Source: Lewinellaceae bacterium (lineage in GTDB: Bacteria > Bacteroidota > Bacteroidia > Chitinophagales > Saprospiraceae). Taken from it: a DNA stretch of 37,330 bases. Under the pieces are notes generated by a model. The model made no database searches, had not been told where the DNA came from, and was given only the letters and a program-made list of their open reading frames with translations. Within the stretch, counting starts at the first letter, position 1; the number at the start of each line of letters is the position of its first letter. Shown one piece after another: positions 1 through 9,200 of this stretch. The translations under genes and the position numbers were made by a program. The stretch spans positions 1 through 37,330 of the forward strand of contig JAHEJC010000016.1 of NCBI GenBank assembly GCA_024639065.1. The letters are read 5' to 3'.

Positions 1-44
1 GGAAACTTGATAAAATTGGTTCCATGTTTTTAAGATGAACTAGA

Positions 45-52
45 TAACTTTG
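45..52 (+). promoter_or_regulatory. Candidate Bacteroidota -7 box upstream of the LeuA-like gene
   Basis: TAACTTTG matches the Bacteroidota -7 consensus TAnnTTTG exactly. No good TTTG (-33) lies at the usual spacing, and the implied leader to the start at 177 would be about 115-120 nt. The rest of positions 1-176 is AT-rich and shows no gene that I can support. This is a weak call based on one box. Confidence 0.25.
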
Positions 53-176
53 TCTTAAAACTTATTTTTTCATGACCTTGTTTTTCAGATGCAGTTTCTT
101 TTTATGATACATTTAATATAATAACCATAATTGTTCTTATTTTTACTATTCAGCGCTTGCCTATTTTATTAATATC

Positions 177-1706
177 ATGAGCAAAAGAGCTAAAGAAACT
201 GTATATATATTAGATACCACTTTACGAGATGGTGAACAGACCTCTGGTGTATCTTTTACCGAAGATGAAAAGCTCAGCATTGCAAAATTATTATTAGAGG
301 ATCTGAAAGTAGACCGCGTAGAAATTGCTTCGGCATTGGTCTCAGCAGGGGAAAAAAAGGGAGCGGAGAAAATTTGTAATTGGGCTGCAAAAAATGGTTA
401 TTTAAATCAAGTCGAAATATTAGGATTTGTAGATGGAACTAGATCTGTACGTTGGATAGAAAGTGTAGGAGGAAAAACCATCAATCTCTTGTGTAAAGGT
501 TCATTAAAACATTGTGAACTACAATTAAGAAAGACTCCGGGACAACATTTGAAAGATATCCGGCGGACCATTCAAAATGCAATAAACAAGAATCTAGCGG
601 TCAATATATATCTAGAGGATTGGTCGAACGGCATCGTTGATAGTCCGGAATATGTATACCACTTAATCGAAGGACTCCAGGATTTACCAATTCAACACGT
701 CATGTTACCTGATACATTAGGTATTATGAATCATGAACAGACTTACCAGCAATGCAAGAAGATGGTAGATCGCTTTCCTGAAATTGATTTTGATTTTCAT
801 GGTCACAATGATTATGATCTGTCAGTGGCGAATGTCTTTGGTGCAATTAAAGCTGGGATAAGAACGGTACACACCACGCTGAACGGATTGGGTGAACGTG
901 CTGGTAATACTCCATTGTCTTCTGTTGTCGCGGTCGTCAAGGATCACATGGGCTACAAAATGTCCATTAAGGAAAAAAATCTTTTCAGAGTTTGCCAGCT
1001 TGTGGAATCATTTTCAGGTATTCGTATACCCCAAAACAAACCGATAATCGGAGAAAGTGTGTTTACTCAGACCAGCGGTATTCATGCAGATGGGGATCAA
1101 AAAAACAATTTATACTTCAACCCGTTGTACCCAGAACGGTTTGCCCGCAAGCGAAAATATGCCTTGGGCAAACTAGCAGGCAAAGCAAGTATTAAAAAAA
1201 ACCTGGAAGATTTAGGAATCGAGTTGGATAAAGAATCGATGGTGAAGCTTACGCATCGGGTCAATGAATTAGGAGATCGCAAAGAAGTAGTAACCCAGGA
1301 AGATCTTCCTTATATTCTGTCAGATTTGCTGGATATGGAGCGAATCGAAGATAAAATCAAAATAAAAAACTATTCATTGTCTGTAGCAGCAGGACTCAAA
1401 TCAGTGGCTACTGTATGCCTACAGATCAGCAATAAATCTTATGAACAATCGGCTTCTGGAGACGGGCAGTATGACGCTTTTATGATCGCAGTGCGAAAGA
1501 TTTATGCTCAGTTGAACAAGACCTTGCCGGTGTTGATTGATTATCAAGTGACCATACCACCAGGTGGAAGAACGGATGCTTTATGTCGGACGATCATCAC
1601 CTGGAAACACAAAAATGATATTTTTAAGACTACAGGACTTGACTCAGATCAAGCGATTGCTGCCATCATCGCCACAGTCAAAATGCTCAACTTGATTGAA
1701 GGATAA
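177..1706 (+). CDS. 2-isopropylmalate/citramalate synthase-like enzyme (LeuA family)
   Basis: A Claisen-type acyl-CoA condensing enzyme of the LeuA/homocitrate/citramalate synthase family. It would join acetyl-CoA to a 2-oxo acid in branched-chain amino-acid synthesis. The sequence shows DTTLRDGEQ at residues 13-21, the metal-binding HGHND at 208-212, NGLGERAGN at 236-244 and GIHADG at 301-306. A LeuA-type allosteric domain follows from about 395 to 509, including ASGDGQYDAF and GGRTDALC. The length of 509 aa fits LeuA or CimA with a regulatory domain. The acceptor substrate cannot be read from the sequence: many Bacteroidota carry a shorter LeuA elsewhere plus a protein like this one, so citramalate synthase is a fair alternative. 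There are no leu or ilv genes beside it, so it appears to be a single-gene unit. Confidence 0.85.
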   Translation: MSKRAKETVYILDTTLRDGEQTSGVSFTEDEKLSIAKLLLEDLKVDRVEIASALVSAGEKKGAEKICNWAAKNGYLNQVEILGFVDGTRSVRWIESVGGKTINLLCKGSLKHCELQLRKTPGQHLKDIRRTIQNAINKNLAVNIYLEDWSNGIVDSPEYVYHLIEGLQDLPIQHVMLPDTLGIMNHEQTYQQCKKMVDRFPEIDFDFHGHNDYDLSVANVFGAIKAGIRTVHTTLNGLGERAGNTPLSSVVAVVKDHMGYKMSIKEKNLFRVCQLVESFSGIRIPQNKPIIGESVFTQTSGIHADGDQKNNLYFNPLYPERFARKRKYALGKLAGKASIKKNLEDLGIELDKESMVKLTHRVNELGDRKEVVTQEDLPYILSDLLDMERIEDKIKIKNYSLSVAAGLKSVATVCLQISNKSYEQSASGDGQYDAFMIAVRKIYAQLNKTLPVLIDYQVTIPPGGRTDALCRTIITWKHKNDIFKTTGLDSDQAIAAIIATVKMLNLIEG

Positions 1707-1784
1707 CAAAACACGGACACCGGTCAACTGTGCTATTCTGTGGGACGATAAAGACCCTTGAATTACTTAGCATAATCTAATAAA

Positions 1785-1874
1785 ATGTATGCATATAACA
1801 AAAGTAATCTATTACGTGAAATACCGGAAATGTATCTAGAACAGAAGAATAAATTGGCAAAACTCTATAGATGA
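1785..1874 (+). CDS. Candidate 29-aa small protein or leader peptide, overlapping the next start
   Basis: An ATG-started 29-codon frame (MYAYNKSNLLREIPEMY...) ends in TGA at 1872-1874. That stop overlaps the ATG of the pseudouridine synthase in an ATGA arrangement. An A-rich stretch (taataaa) precedes the ATG, as is common for Bacteroidota starts. The residue mix (charged, helix-like, no low complexity) is compatible with a real peptide. I recognise no family. It may be an uncharacterised small protein, a coupling leader, or chance. It was too short for the ORF track. Confidence 0.3.
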   Translation: MYAYNKSNLLREIPEMYLEQKNKLAKLYR

Positions 1875-2755
1875 AACAACAAGAATGGAATCATACTGTA
1901 AAAAGAATAAAGTCTAAAATCCGAATTGTTGATTATTGCGGAGATGTTTTTCCAATTCTAGGTAGCAAAAGCGCTACTAAAAAAGCAATTTATAACCAGC
2001 AGTTATTTATCAATGGTACTGTAGCCACCACAGCTAATTTTATTAAGTCTGGTGACCAGATCAAGTTGAAGTTCAAAAGCAAGACTATTAAAAAATTTAA
2101 CCTGGATATTAAAATTGTTTATGAAGATGATCATTTGTTAGTTGCTCATAAACCTGGTGGAATTGCAGTAAATGGAAATCGATACAAAACCGTTGAAAAT
2201 GTCTTTGCTGACCGCACCAGAAATAACCAACAGCCGGGGGCGCTTAATCGACCCTTGGCGGTCCATCGAATCGATGTACCTACCAAGGGATTAGTTATAC
2301 TCGCAAAAACAAAACCGGCACAGATCAACTTAAGTAAGGCATTCCAAAACAATCAGGTAAAAAAGACCTACATCGCTATTGTTCATGGTAAGACACCACC
2401 TAGAGGTACCTACAACCGACCGATTGATGGCAAAGGAGCAAGAACTACATTTAAAACTTTACGAACCGTGTCTTCAAAGAATTTTAGCCATTTAAGTTTA
2501 TTAGAGCTTCAGCCAGTTACGGGGAGGACTCATCAATTGAGAATTCATTGTCAGCAAGCGGGTCATTTGATTTTAGGTGACAAAGAATACGCGAATGATC
2601 AAAAAACGATTTTGGGTAAGGGGCTTTTTTTAGTTGCTCAGAAACTTGTTTTTGCCCATCCAATTACTGCTGAAATGTTAATATTAAAGGTGCCTACACC
2701 AAATCGGTTTGAGCGGATCCTAGACAGGGAATCCAGACGATTTGAAGGGCATTAA
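1871..2755 (+). CDS. RluA-family 23S rRNA/tRNA pseudouridine synthase
   Basis: Converts uridine to pseudouridine in structured RNA; the target position cannot be told from the sequence. An S4-like RNA-binding segment occupies about residues 10-70 (LFINGTVATTANFIKSGDQI). The catalytic domain follows, with HRID at 132-135 (Asp135 is the expected nucleophile, in LAVHRIDVPTKG) and the family motif VTGRTHQLRIH towards the C-terminus. The usual HRLDxxTSG motif is read here as HRIDVPTKG, a conservative change that keeps the Arg and Asp. A TAG immediately upstream in frame (1868-1870) makes the ATG at 1871 the first possible start. That ATG overlaps the stop of a small ORF (1785-1874), which suggests coupling. 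Confidence 0.9.
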   Translation: MKQQEWNHTVKRIKSKIRIVDYCGDVFPILGSKSATKKAIYNQQLFINGTVATTANFIKSGDQIKLKFKSKTIKKFNLDIKIVYEDDHLLVAHKPGGIAVNGNRYKTVENVFADRTRNNQQPGALNRPLAVHRIDVPTKGLVILAKTKPAQINLSKAFQNNQVKKTYIAIVHGKTPPRGTYNRPIDGKGARTTFKTLRTVSSKNFSHLSLLELQPVTGRTHQLRIHCQQAGHLILGDKEYANDQKTILGKGLFLVAQKLVFAHPITAEMLILKVPTPNRFERILDRESRRFEGH

Positions 2756-2839
2756 ATCAAAAAAATTGGTTGTTGTAATTGAATTTTTATATACCTCTGG
2801 AAATGAAATTTATCAATTTCAAACATTTCAACATCACAG

Positions 2840-4381
2840 TTAAACTTCATTAGCGGCCTCAATTCCTATCGAAGATAACCTTCTGTTTGGGGCTCGTTTC
2901 AATGTTTCACTAAAATATTTTGCTGCTTCTTGCTTCTTACCTTGTTTTAATAAAAATTCACCGTATAGCTCTGGCGCTGGCTTAATCACCTTAGGTGGTC
3001 CGAATGCGTAGGCTGTTTCTCCTTCCAATTCGGAAGCTCTTTGCAACAAGGTATGTGTGTCTTCCAGTCGATCCTCCAGCTGGGCGAGGAGTGCTTGTAA
3101 TTCAAGCTGCATAACCTTGGCGTTATTTAAGTTTTGTTGACTGGCCTTCTGTTTATTCCAGCTCACACCACTGCACATAGCTGCGCCGCTGACCAATGAT
3201 TTTTTCTCAGCTTCTCGATAAACGGCCTCAATCTCATCAATGGTTCTAACCAATCCAGTTTCATCTTGCTGTTTATAAAGACGCATTCCTTGTGAGAATA
3301 GATCCATGGTTTGAATACTGATGTTCAAGTCGTCGTAGTCAAAATTTTGATCCTGTAATTCACTATCCCAGGCATCAGTCTCAGCAAGATAAGCACCTCT
3401 GATCATGACCCAATGAGTCCGAGCTCTGGCAGATGGTTCATCTTGTGCATAGGTATACATGTCATCAACAAGTTCTGAAGCTTTACTAATTTCTCCTTTT
3501 TGCAGGTAACCGTACACGAGCCACTGCAATGCGTGATAACCCAAGGCATCATTGTCTAGGTCCATCCGTTTTTTTCGTTCCTCACTAGCATTCCATGAAG
3601 CTATATTCGATTTGATGACATCATCCCACATACCCAATGCTACATATATATGCGATGGCATGTGTAAAGCATGACTCGCATCGGGTGCTACGGATGCGTA
3701 ACTATTTGCAGCATTTAGCGCCAGGTGAGCATGATCGGGGTCATCATAGGAATGGATTAAATAATGTAGCGCGCCGGGATGATTTGGGTTTTCTTCAATA
3801 ATGCCTTGAGCAATTTTAGCTCCCTTACCATAGAGTTCGGCATCTCTTCCATCATGACTGGCACCGAGCAAGGCTAATGCATAGAATGAAGCAATCTCGT
3901 GATTATCAGGATATTTCGATTTTAAGGCTTGCATATGTTCGGCATAAGCTGCATCCTTTTCGTACTTATCCCCGTCCTCAAATAGTATTTCCACTGATTG
4001 TAATAAATCCTTTTGAATTTGGTTTTTTGCCTTGGTAAGTCTAAGCTCAGGTGTGTCTCCTAATTTGGCTAGTACCTCCTTTCCTTCGGTCGGATATTGA
4101 GCGTTCCATATGGGATGATTCCAGGTCATGGCTTCTCCCCAATAGGCTAACAAAAAGTCTGTGTCCGCTTTTTGAGCTTCTATAAAGGCTGCTCTGGCAT
4201 CCGGATATTCGAAACTGTGTAATAGTAACAGTCCTTTTTCAAATAAAGGTCTGGCGGATTCATTGCATGCTACTTCCCAATTTATAGTACCTAAATGGCT
4301 GATCTCTTTTGTCTTTTTTTTGCAACAAAAAATGGTTCCAAAAAGGAAAAACAGCGCATACAGAAAATATTTTTGTGACAT
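2840..4381 (-). CDS. TPR-repeat protein, probably exported
   Basis: A 513-aa tetratricopeptide-type protein. It starts with a hydrophobic segment (YFLYALFFLFGTIFCC) followed by a lysine-rich stretch. The two Cys residues could serve as a lipidation site, but the lipobox is poor (IFC with Phe at -1). The body has repeating helix pairs (LFEKGLLLLHSFEYPDARAAF; GALHYLIHSYDDPDHAHLAL; HALHMPSHIYVALGMWDD) and a C-terminal TPR ending EAAKYFSETLKRAPNRR. The His-rich HYLIHSYDDPDHAH and HMPSHIY motifs are typical of a widespread uncharacterised TPR family. Its partner is unknown. It converges with the pseudouridine synthase gene; the 84-bp gap holds only a small AT-rich hairpin. Confidence 0.75.
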   Translation of the reverse strand: MSQKYFLYALFFLFGTIFCCKKKTKEISHLGTINWEVACNESARPLFEKGLLLLHSFEYPDARAAFIEAQKADTDFLLAYWGEAMTWNHPIWNAQYPTEGKEVLAKLGDTPELRLTKAKNQIQKDLLQSVEILFEDGDKYEKDAAYAEHMQALKSKYPDNHEIASFYALALLGASHDGRDAELYGKGAKIAQGIIEENPNHPGALHYLIHSYDDPDHAHLALNAANSYASVAPDASHALHMPSHIYVALGMWDDVIKSNIASWNASEERKKRMDLDNDALGYHALQWLVYGYLQKGEISKASELVDDMYTYAQDEPSARARTHWVMIRGAYLAETDAWDSELQDQNFDYDDLNISIQTMDLFSQGMRLYKQQDETGLVRTIDEIEAVYREAEKKSLVSGAAMCSGVSWNKQKASQQNLNNAKVMQLELQALLAQLEDRLEDTHTLLQRASELEGETAYAFGPPKVIKPAPELYGEFLLKQGKKQEAAKYFSETLKRAPNRRLSSIGIEAANEV

Positions 4382-4727
4382 GAGGTATGATTTGAGATTA
4401 ATAAAAATACAATTCTTTTATTATCAATATTATAAAATCGCAACTAATCCATTGCATCTTAGTCGTACCGGTTGAAAAACTTTAGTTTCCAATAACTATT
4501 TAGAGCACAATCCCACATATTTAATTTTTCTTTTGTCTTTCATATTTCTAAGCAAAGTCTAGGTGGATGTCCACTTGCTGCATGGCTCAGCCAATAATCA
4601 TAAAGAGTAGTGACAGTATGTGCTGTTTTTTCTTTTCGCCCTTAAGAATTCGAGTTACACAAAGATTTTTCATTTTTTGCAACCTTTGTAACCCAACCAT
4701 CGTCTATTACTAAATAAACTCTTTATC
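4382..4727. other. 346-bp divergent intergenic region with stem-loops and a dyad
   Basis: No convincing gene is present; the 70-aa ORF that enters from 4263 is a shadow. Three small inverted repeats occur in a row: AGGTGGA-tg-TCCACTT (4561-4576), TGGC-tca-GCCA (4583-4593), and GACAG...CTGTT (about 4610-4624) followed by a T-rich tract. A further dyad, GTTACacAAAG...CTTTGTAAC (4654-4692), sits just upstream of the DUF2807 start. The region must contain promoters for both flanking genes, but no clean TAnnTTTG box was found. Confidence 0.5.
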
Positions 4728-5456
4728 ATGATACGAAATATTAAACCTGGCTTTTTTATTTTCCTTTTGGTTTTCGTATGGGCTTCGATTACATCTGCTC
4801 AAAGTAATGATGATTTGGCAGAAGAAAATCGTTTTATCGACCATTTTGATGCTATTAGTGTTTCTGGCGGAATCGATGTTTATCTGACCGCTGGAAACAA
4901 GCCTAGTGTAAAAGTGAGGGGAGATCAAGATATGCTGGACAAGGTTGTAACTGAATTAGACGGAGATATGTTAGTAATTAGGATGAAGAAAAATACCAAT
5001 TGGCGATTGAATTGGAGGAATAGAAATGAAATGCAAGTCCATCTGACTTATCAAGCGTTAAAACATATAACTTCCAGCGGTGGGTCAGGTGTATATACCC
5101 AAAATACCTTGAAAGGATCAACACTATCTATAAAGGGTTCAGGAGCGAGTGATTTAAGATTAGATGTGGATTTAGATGAACTCATTTGTTTTTCATCTGG
5201 TGGTTCAGATGCAAATCTTACAGGACGTGTCAAAAACATGGAAGTAATCGCCAGTGGTGGAAGTGATGTTCATGCTAGGGATCTTGAAGTTGAGAATTGT
5301 ACCATTGAAGCAAGTGGTGGCTCGGATACCAAAATCACCGTTAATGGTGATTTAGAAGTCAGTGCTACGGGGGCAAGTGATGTTTATGTATACGGAAACC
5401 CAAAAATTATTACTAAACGTTCATCCGGAGCAAGTGATATACATATCAGGTCATAG
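4728..5456 (+). CDS. DUF2807 head-GIN domain protein (putative adhesin-like beta-helix)
   Basis: A 242-aa exported protein. A signal peptide is visible (residues 1 to about 26, FFIFLLVFVWASITSAQ). The mature part opens with the family's DAISVSGGIDVYLTAG motif, as in other DUF2807 proteins. It then carries a ladder of glycine-serine-aspartate turns (GSGASD, SGGSD three times, TGASD, SGASD) spaced about 20 residues apart, as expected for a right-handed beta-helix. The role is unknown; annotations such as putative auto-transporter adhesin are based on fold only. Its 3' end overlaps the convergent coaE gene by 11 bp. A dyad (4654-4692) lies about 35 nt upstream of the start. Confidence 0.85.
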   Translation: MIRNIKPGFFIFLLVFVWASITSAQSNDDLAEENRFIDHFDAISVSGGIDVYLTAGNKPSVKVRGDQDMLDKVVTELDGDMLVIRMKKNTNWRLNWRNRNEMQVHLTYQALKHITSSGGSGVYTQNTLKGSTLSIKGSGASDLRLDVDLDELICFSSGGSDANLTGRVKNMEVIASGGSDVHARDLEVENCTIEASGGSDTKITVNGDLEVSATGASDVYVYGNPKIITKRSSGASDIHIRS

Positions 5457-6030
5457 CCATCAAGCTTCGGTGTATCTTTAGAACCTGAGGAATAATCGGT
5501 TGATATTCATTAACAATGATATAATCTGCTTTTAGTATAGATGAAACAGGGTCTGGTTGAGTTGACATCCGGGCCCTTATTTCTTTTTCCCGAATTCCAT
5601 TTCTATCAACTATACGTCGAATTCTTTCCTCCGGTGAGGCAAATACATAAATAACTTTATCTAAATATTTTATGGCGTCACCCTGATAAATTAATGCGGA
5701 TTCATACAGTGCGTATTTTGAACCACATTCATCAAACCATGCATTAAGTTCTTTAAAGACCTTAGGATGAACCAAATGATTTAGTTGATTCAATAAATCA
5801 GTATTATTGAATACTTTTTGGGCAATATATTTCCGGTCCAATTTATCCGTTCTATATGCTTGATCTCCAAATAGTTTTTTGATCTCATTTATTAGAATTT
5901 CATCAGTATTCATTAATTTTTTAGCCTGATAATCAGCATTGTATACGGGTACACCTAAAGTGTTAAAAATCTCGGCAATTGTGGTTTTTCCACTGCCTAT
6001 TCCACCTGTAATGCCAATGCGGTATGCCAA
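5446..6030 (-). CDS. coaE: Dephospho-CoA kinase
   Basis: Phosphorylates the 3'-OH of the ribose in dephospho-CoA with ATP, the last step of coenzyme A synthesis, in the cytosol. The P-loop GGIGSGKT is at residues 9-16. YNADYQAKKLM follows the family pattern, as does the lid/CoA-binding stretch IYVFASPEERIRRIVDRNGI. The length of 194 aa is normal for CoaE. The start MAYRIGITGG places the P-loop at the expected distance from the N-terminus. The TGA stop lies inside the last codons of the convergent DUF2807 gene, an 11-bp overlap. No other CoA gene is nearby. Confidence 0.95.
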   Translation of the reverse strand: MAYRIGITGGIGSGKTTIAEIFNTLGVPVYNADYQAKKLMNTDEILINEIKKLFGDQAYRTDKLDRKYIAQKVFNNTDLLNQLNHLVHPKVFKELNAWFDECGSKYALYESALIYQGDAIKYLDKVIYVFASPEERIRRIVDRNGIREKEIRARMSTQPDPVSSILKADYIIVNEYQPIIPQVLKIHRSLMAMT

Positions 6031-6225
6031 TCCAACAATATTTTATGAGTGAATTTATAATATTAATTGATAGAATATGTTTTTTTAATATATAGAAATT
6101 CACCAGATGTGAATTCTAGCTACTATATTGTAAGTCCCAATTCATAAGTTTACTCGGTTTAATACTTTTTATGAGAATGAAATCGAGAGGTATCCGCTTG
6201 GAAGGAGAATTGAGTTTCTTAATGA

Positions 6226-9200
6226 ATGATGTATAAGTCTTTTTCTACACTAATTATATTTTATTTTTTCACTATCAGTGGATGGGGCCAGGTAACTGCT
6301 GACTTTACGGTTAATCAATCGGGAGGCTGCAATTTCTTGCAAGTAAATTTTACCGATAGGTCTTTTTCATCTGCAGGGAGTATTGTCTCTTGGGAGTGGA
6401 ACTTGGGTGGAACAACATCCAGGACTAAAAATCCCTCGCGTATTTTTGGAAACCCAGGTACTTTTACCATTTGCTTAACTGTGTTAGATGACCAGGGTAA
6501 TTCGGCTCAAGTATGTAAGGAAGACCTGATCAATGTGTATGCACCTCCAAACGCCCAATTTGAAATAGCAGATTCATCGCTATGTGCCGGAGCACCATTA
6601 GTATTCACTGATAGGTCAAGTTCTCAAAATGGTGCTATTGTGGAATGGGTCTGGGATATTAATGGACAAATAGGCTCCAAAGTAGATAATATGCAGCCTA
6701 CTCCATTTTCAAATACATACCCAAATCAAGGTACTTATACCTTGTCGTTAACGGTAAAAGATGATCGTGGATGTATAGCTAACTATAGTTTAACGGATGG
6801 TTTGTTAGTTTTAGAGCCTCCTAAAATTCAAGTATCTGCTGTAGATCCGGTAATTTGTAACACTCCGCACATCACCGCTATCAATTTCGTAAGCGATCCT
6901 CAAGATGACTATGACTGGAATTTTAGCAACGGAGTGTCCTATACTGGCAATACACCTCCGGATTTAGTCGTTTTGAATAATGAGGCCATCGATTTAGAGC
7001 TAATCGTGGATCGGGCTGGTGTATGCAGAGATTCCATTTCTATTACTAATCTGGTGATTCCAGCTCATGAGGTAGAATTTATGTCCAGCGCTATTGAAGT
7101 ATGTCTGGGCGAAACAATTCAATTTACAGATATATCTTCAATGCCGGCTGATTCATTCACTTGGATATTTGATGATGGAAATTTTAACAATTCACAAGCG
7201 AATCCAGTTCATCTATATAATACACCCGGAACCTATACACCACGCCTGAGCAGATTGATTGATGATTGTTGGATCGAACAGGCTGCAATGAATCCGATTG
7301 TAGTGTTAACCAGTCCTGAGCCCGACTATACCAGTTCCATAACCTTAAGCTGTTTTCCACAAAATTTCATATTTTTTAATGACTTAACACCGAACGCTGT
7401 GAGTTGGAATTGGAAATTCGGGGCAAATTCAGAATTTGGAAGCTCTGATCAGCAGAATCCGGCCGTGGCATTCAATCAATTTGGTACTTTCCCCGTACAA
7501 TTAGAAGCTACTTTGGCGAATGGTTGCTCAGCAAGTATCATCAAAGATACGATCACGATATTTGAATTTGAGGTTGATCTTTCATCTTCTGTGGCTGGAT
7601 GCGTTCCATTAAATGTTAATTTGGAAGAACAAGCAAGTACCTTATCTCCGACTAATGATTGGCTATGGACCATTTCGGGTGACACCAACTTTGTGTTTTC
7701 AAGTAAGCAGATCAATTTTACGTTGCTTGAGCCAGGAAAATTGAACATATTTTTGGAAGTTTCCAATGAGGCTGGATGTGTAGACAGTGTTTTTGTCACG
7801 GACCACGTAGTTGGAGGAACTCCACCCTCAGTAGATTTTGATGTGGACCGAGATACTGTATGTGTAGGCGAGACCATCCAGTTTACGGACCTTTCTGACA
7901 CCACAATTAACGCTTGGGCCTGGACATTTTCTGATGGTACATCCTCCACCAGGCAAAATCCAATGAAATCTTTTACTAGGCCTGGTACATTTGATGTTAC
8001 GCTGAGAGGTAGCTACAATGGATGCACTAATTCTAGGACCAGAACGGCTAGTATAACTGTATTAAATCCTTTGGCTCGATTTGATTTTACCTATTCCTGC
8101 AGTACTTCTGAACTAACGTTCAATAGTACCTCATTAGGAGCTGACTCCGTCTTTTGGGATTTTGGATTAACTGAATTTACTAATGATACGTCTACTGAAT
8201 TTAATCCGATTTTTATCTACCCGGAACCCGGAGATTATTTGGTGACACTGATCGCCTACAGTAATTCGGGTTGTTCACACACGATAAGAGACACAGTCCA
8301 CGTTGCTGGCCCTATATTTGATTTCATGCCTGATCACATTACAGGATGCGCACCATTAAATACTCTAATTACTAACAATAGTTTTGACCTGGATACGGTC
8401 AGGTATGAAACAATCGGCGGGATGATTATAAATACAACGGATGAATTAACCTCTATTCAATATGATGGCTTGGGAACATTCAAGCCGATCAGAGCAATTA
8501 CCACAGATTTAAATGGATGCGTTGATACTTTGGTTATTTCTGACAGTATCCAGGTCGATGGGGTAGTTGGAGGTTGGAATTTTGATAAAACGACTTTATG
8601 CAGTAGGGATACTCTCAATATTTCATTTGAAACAAATTCTCAGTTTACTGCAACAAATGAGGTGCTTTGGAGAATCAATAGTGATGGATGGCAACAAGCC
8701 ATTGACCCTTTTGTATATGTTGATACAGCGGCCACCCTATCAATCGAATTTTATTTCTCAAATGCTGCTGGATGCGCAGATACGATTAGCGAAACGATGA
8801 AAATTGATCATGTGCGAGCTCAATTTGAGATGGATTCCCTGGGATGTACTTTTTCACCAACTCAATATATCAATCAATCGATCGGTGATTCGCTAAAATA
8901 TCAATGGGTCTTCAGTGACGGTATGAATTCAAATCAAATCGAACCACGCATTCAATTTACCAGACAGGAGAACATAATTTCTACCTTATATGCTGAAAGT
9001 CTGGTAGGCTGTAGTGATTCCATGAGTAGAATTATTCCGATTTTAGACCCGGTCCCAAATTTCACCTTGGACTCCAACTTTGCATTTTGTCCACCTTTTG
9101 AAGCTATCTTTGACAACAAATCTTCCCGAGCTTTGTGGTATGAGTGGGACTTTGGCGATGGCAGTGCCGTCTCAACACTCACCAATCCAAAACATATTTA

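Noticed and set aside
2804-2821. TGAAATT-tatc-AATTTCA hairpin between convergent genes, as a bidirectional terminator
   Set aside because: The stem is only 7 bp, almost all A-T, and has no T-tract on either side; chance is likely in AT-rich DNA.
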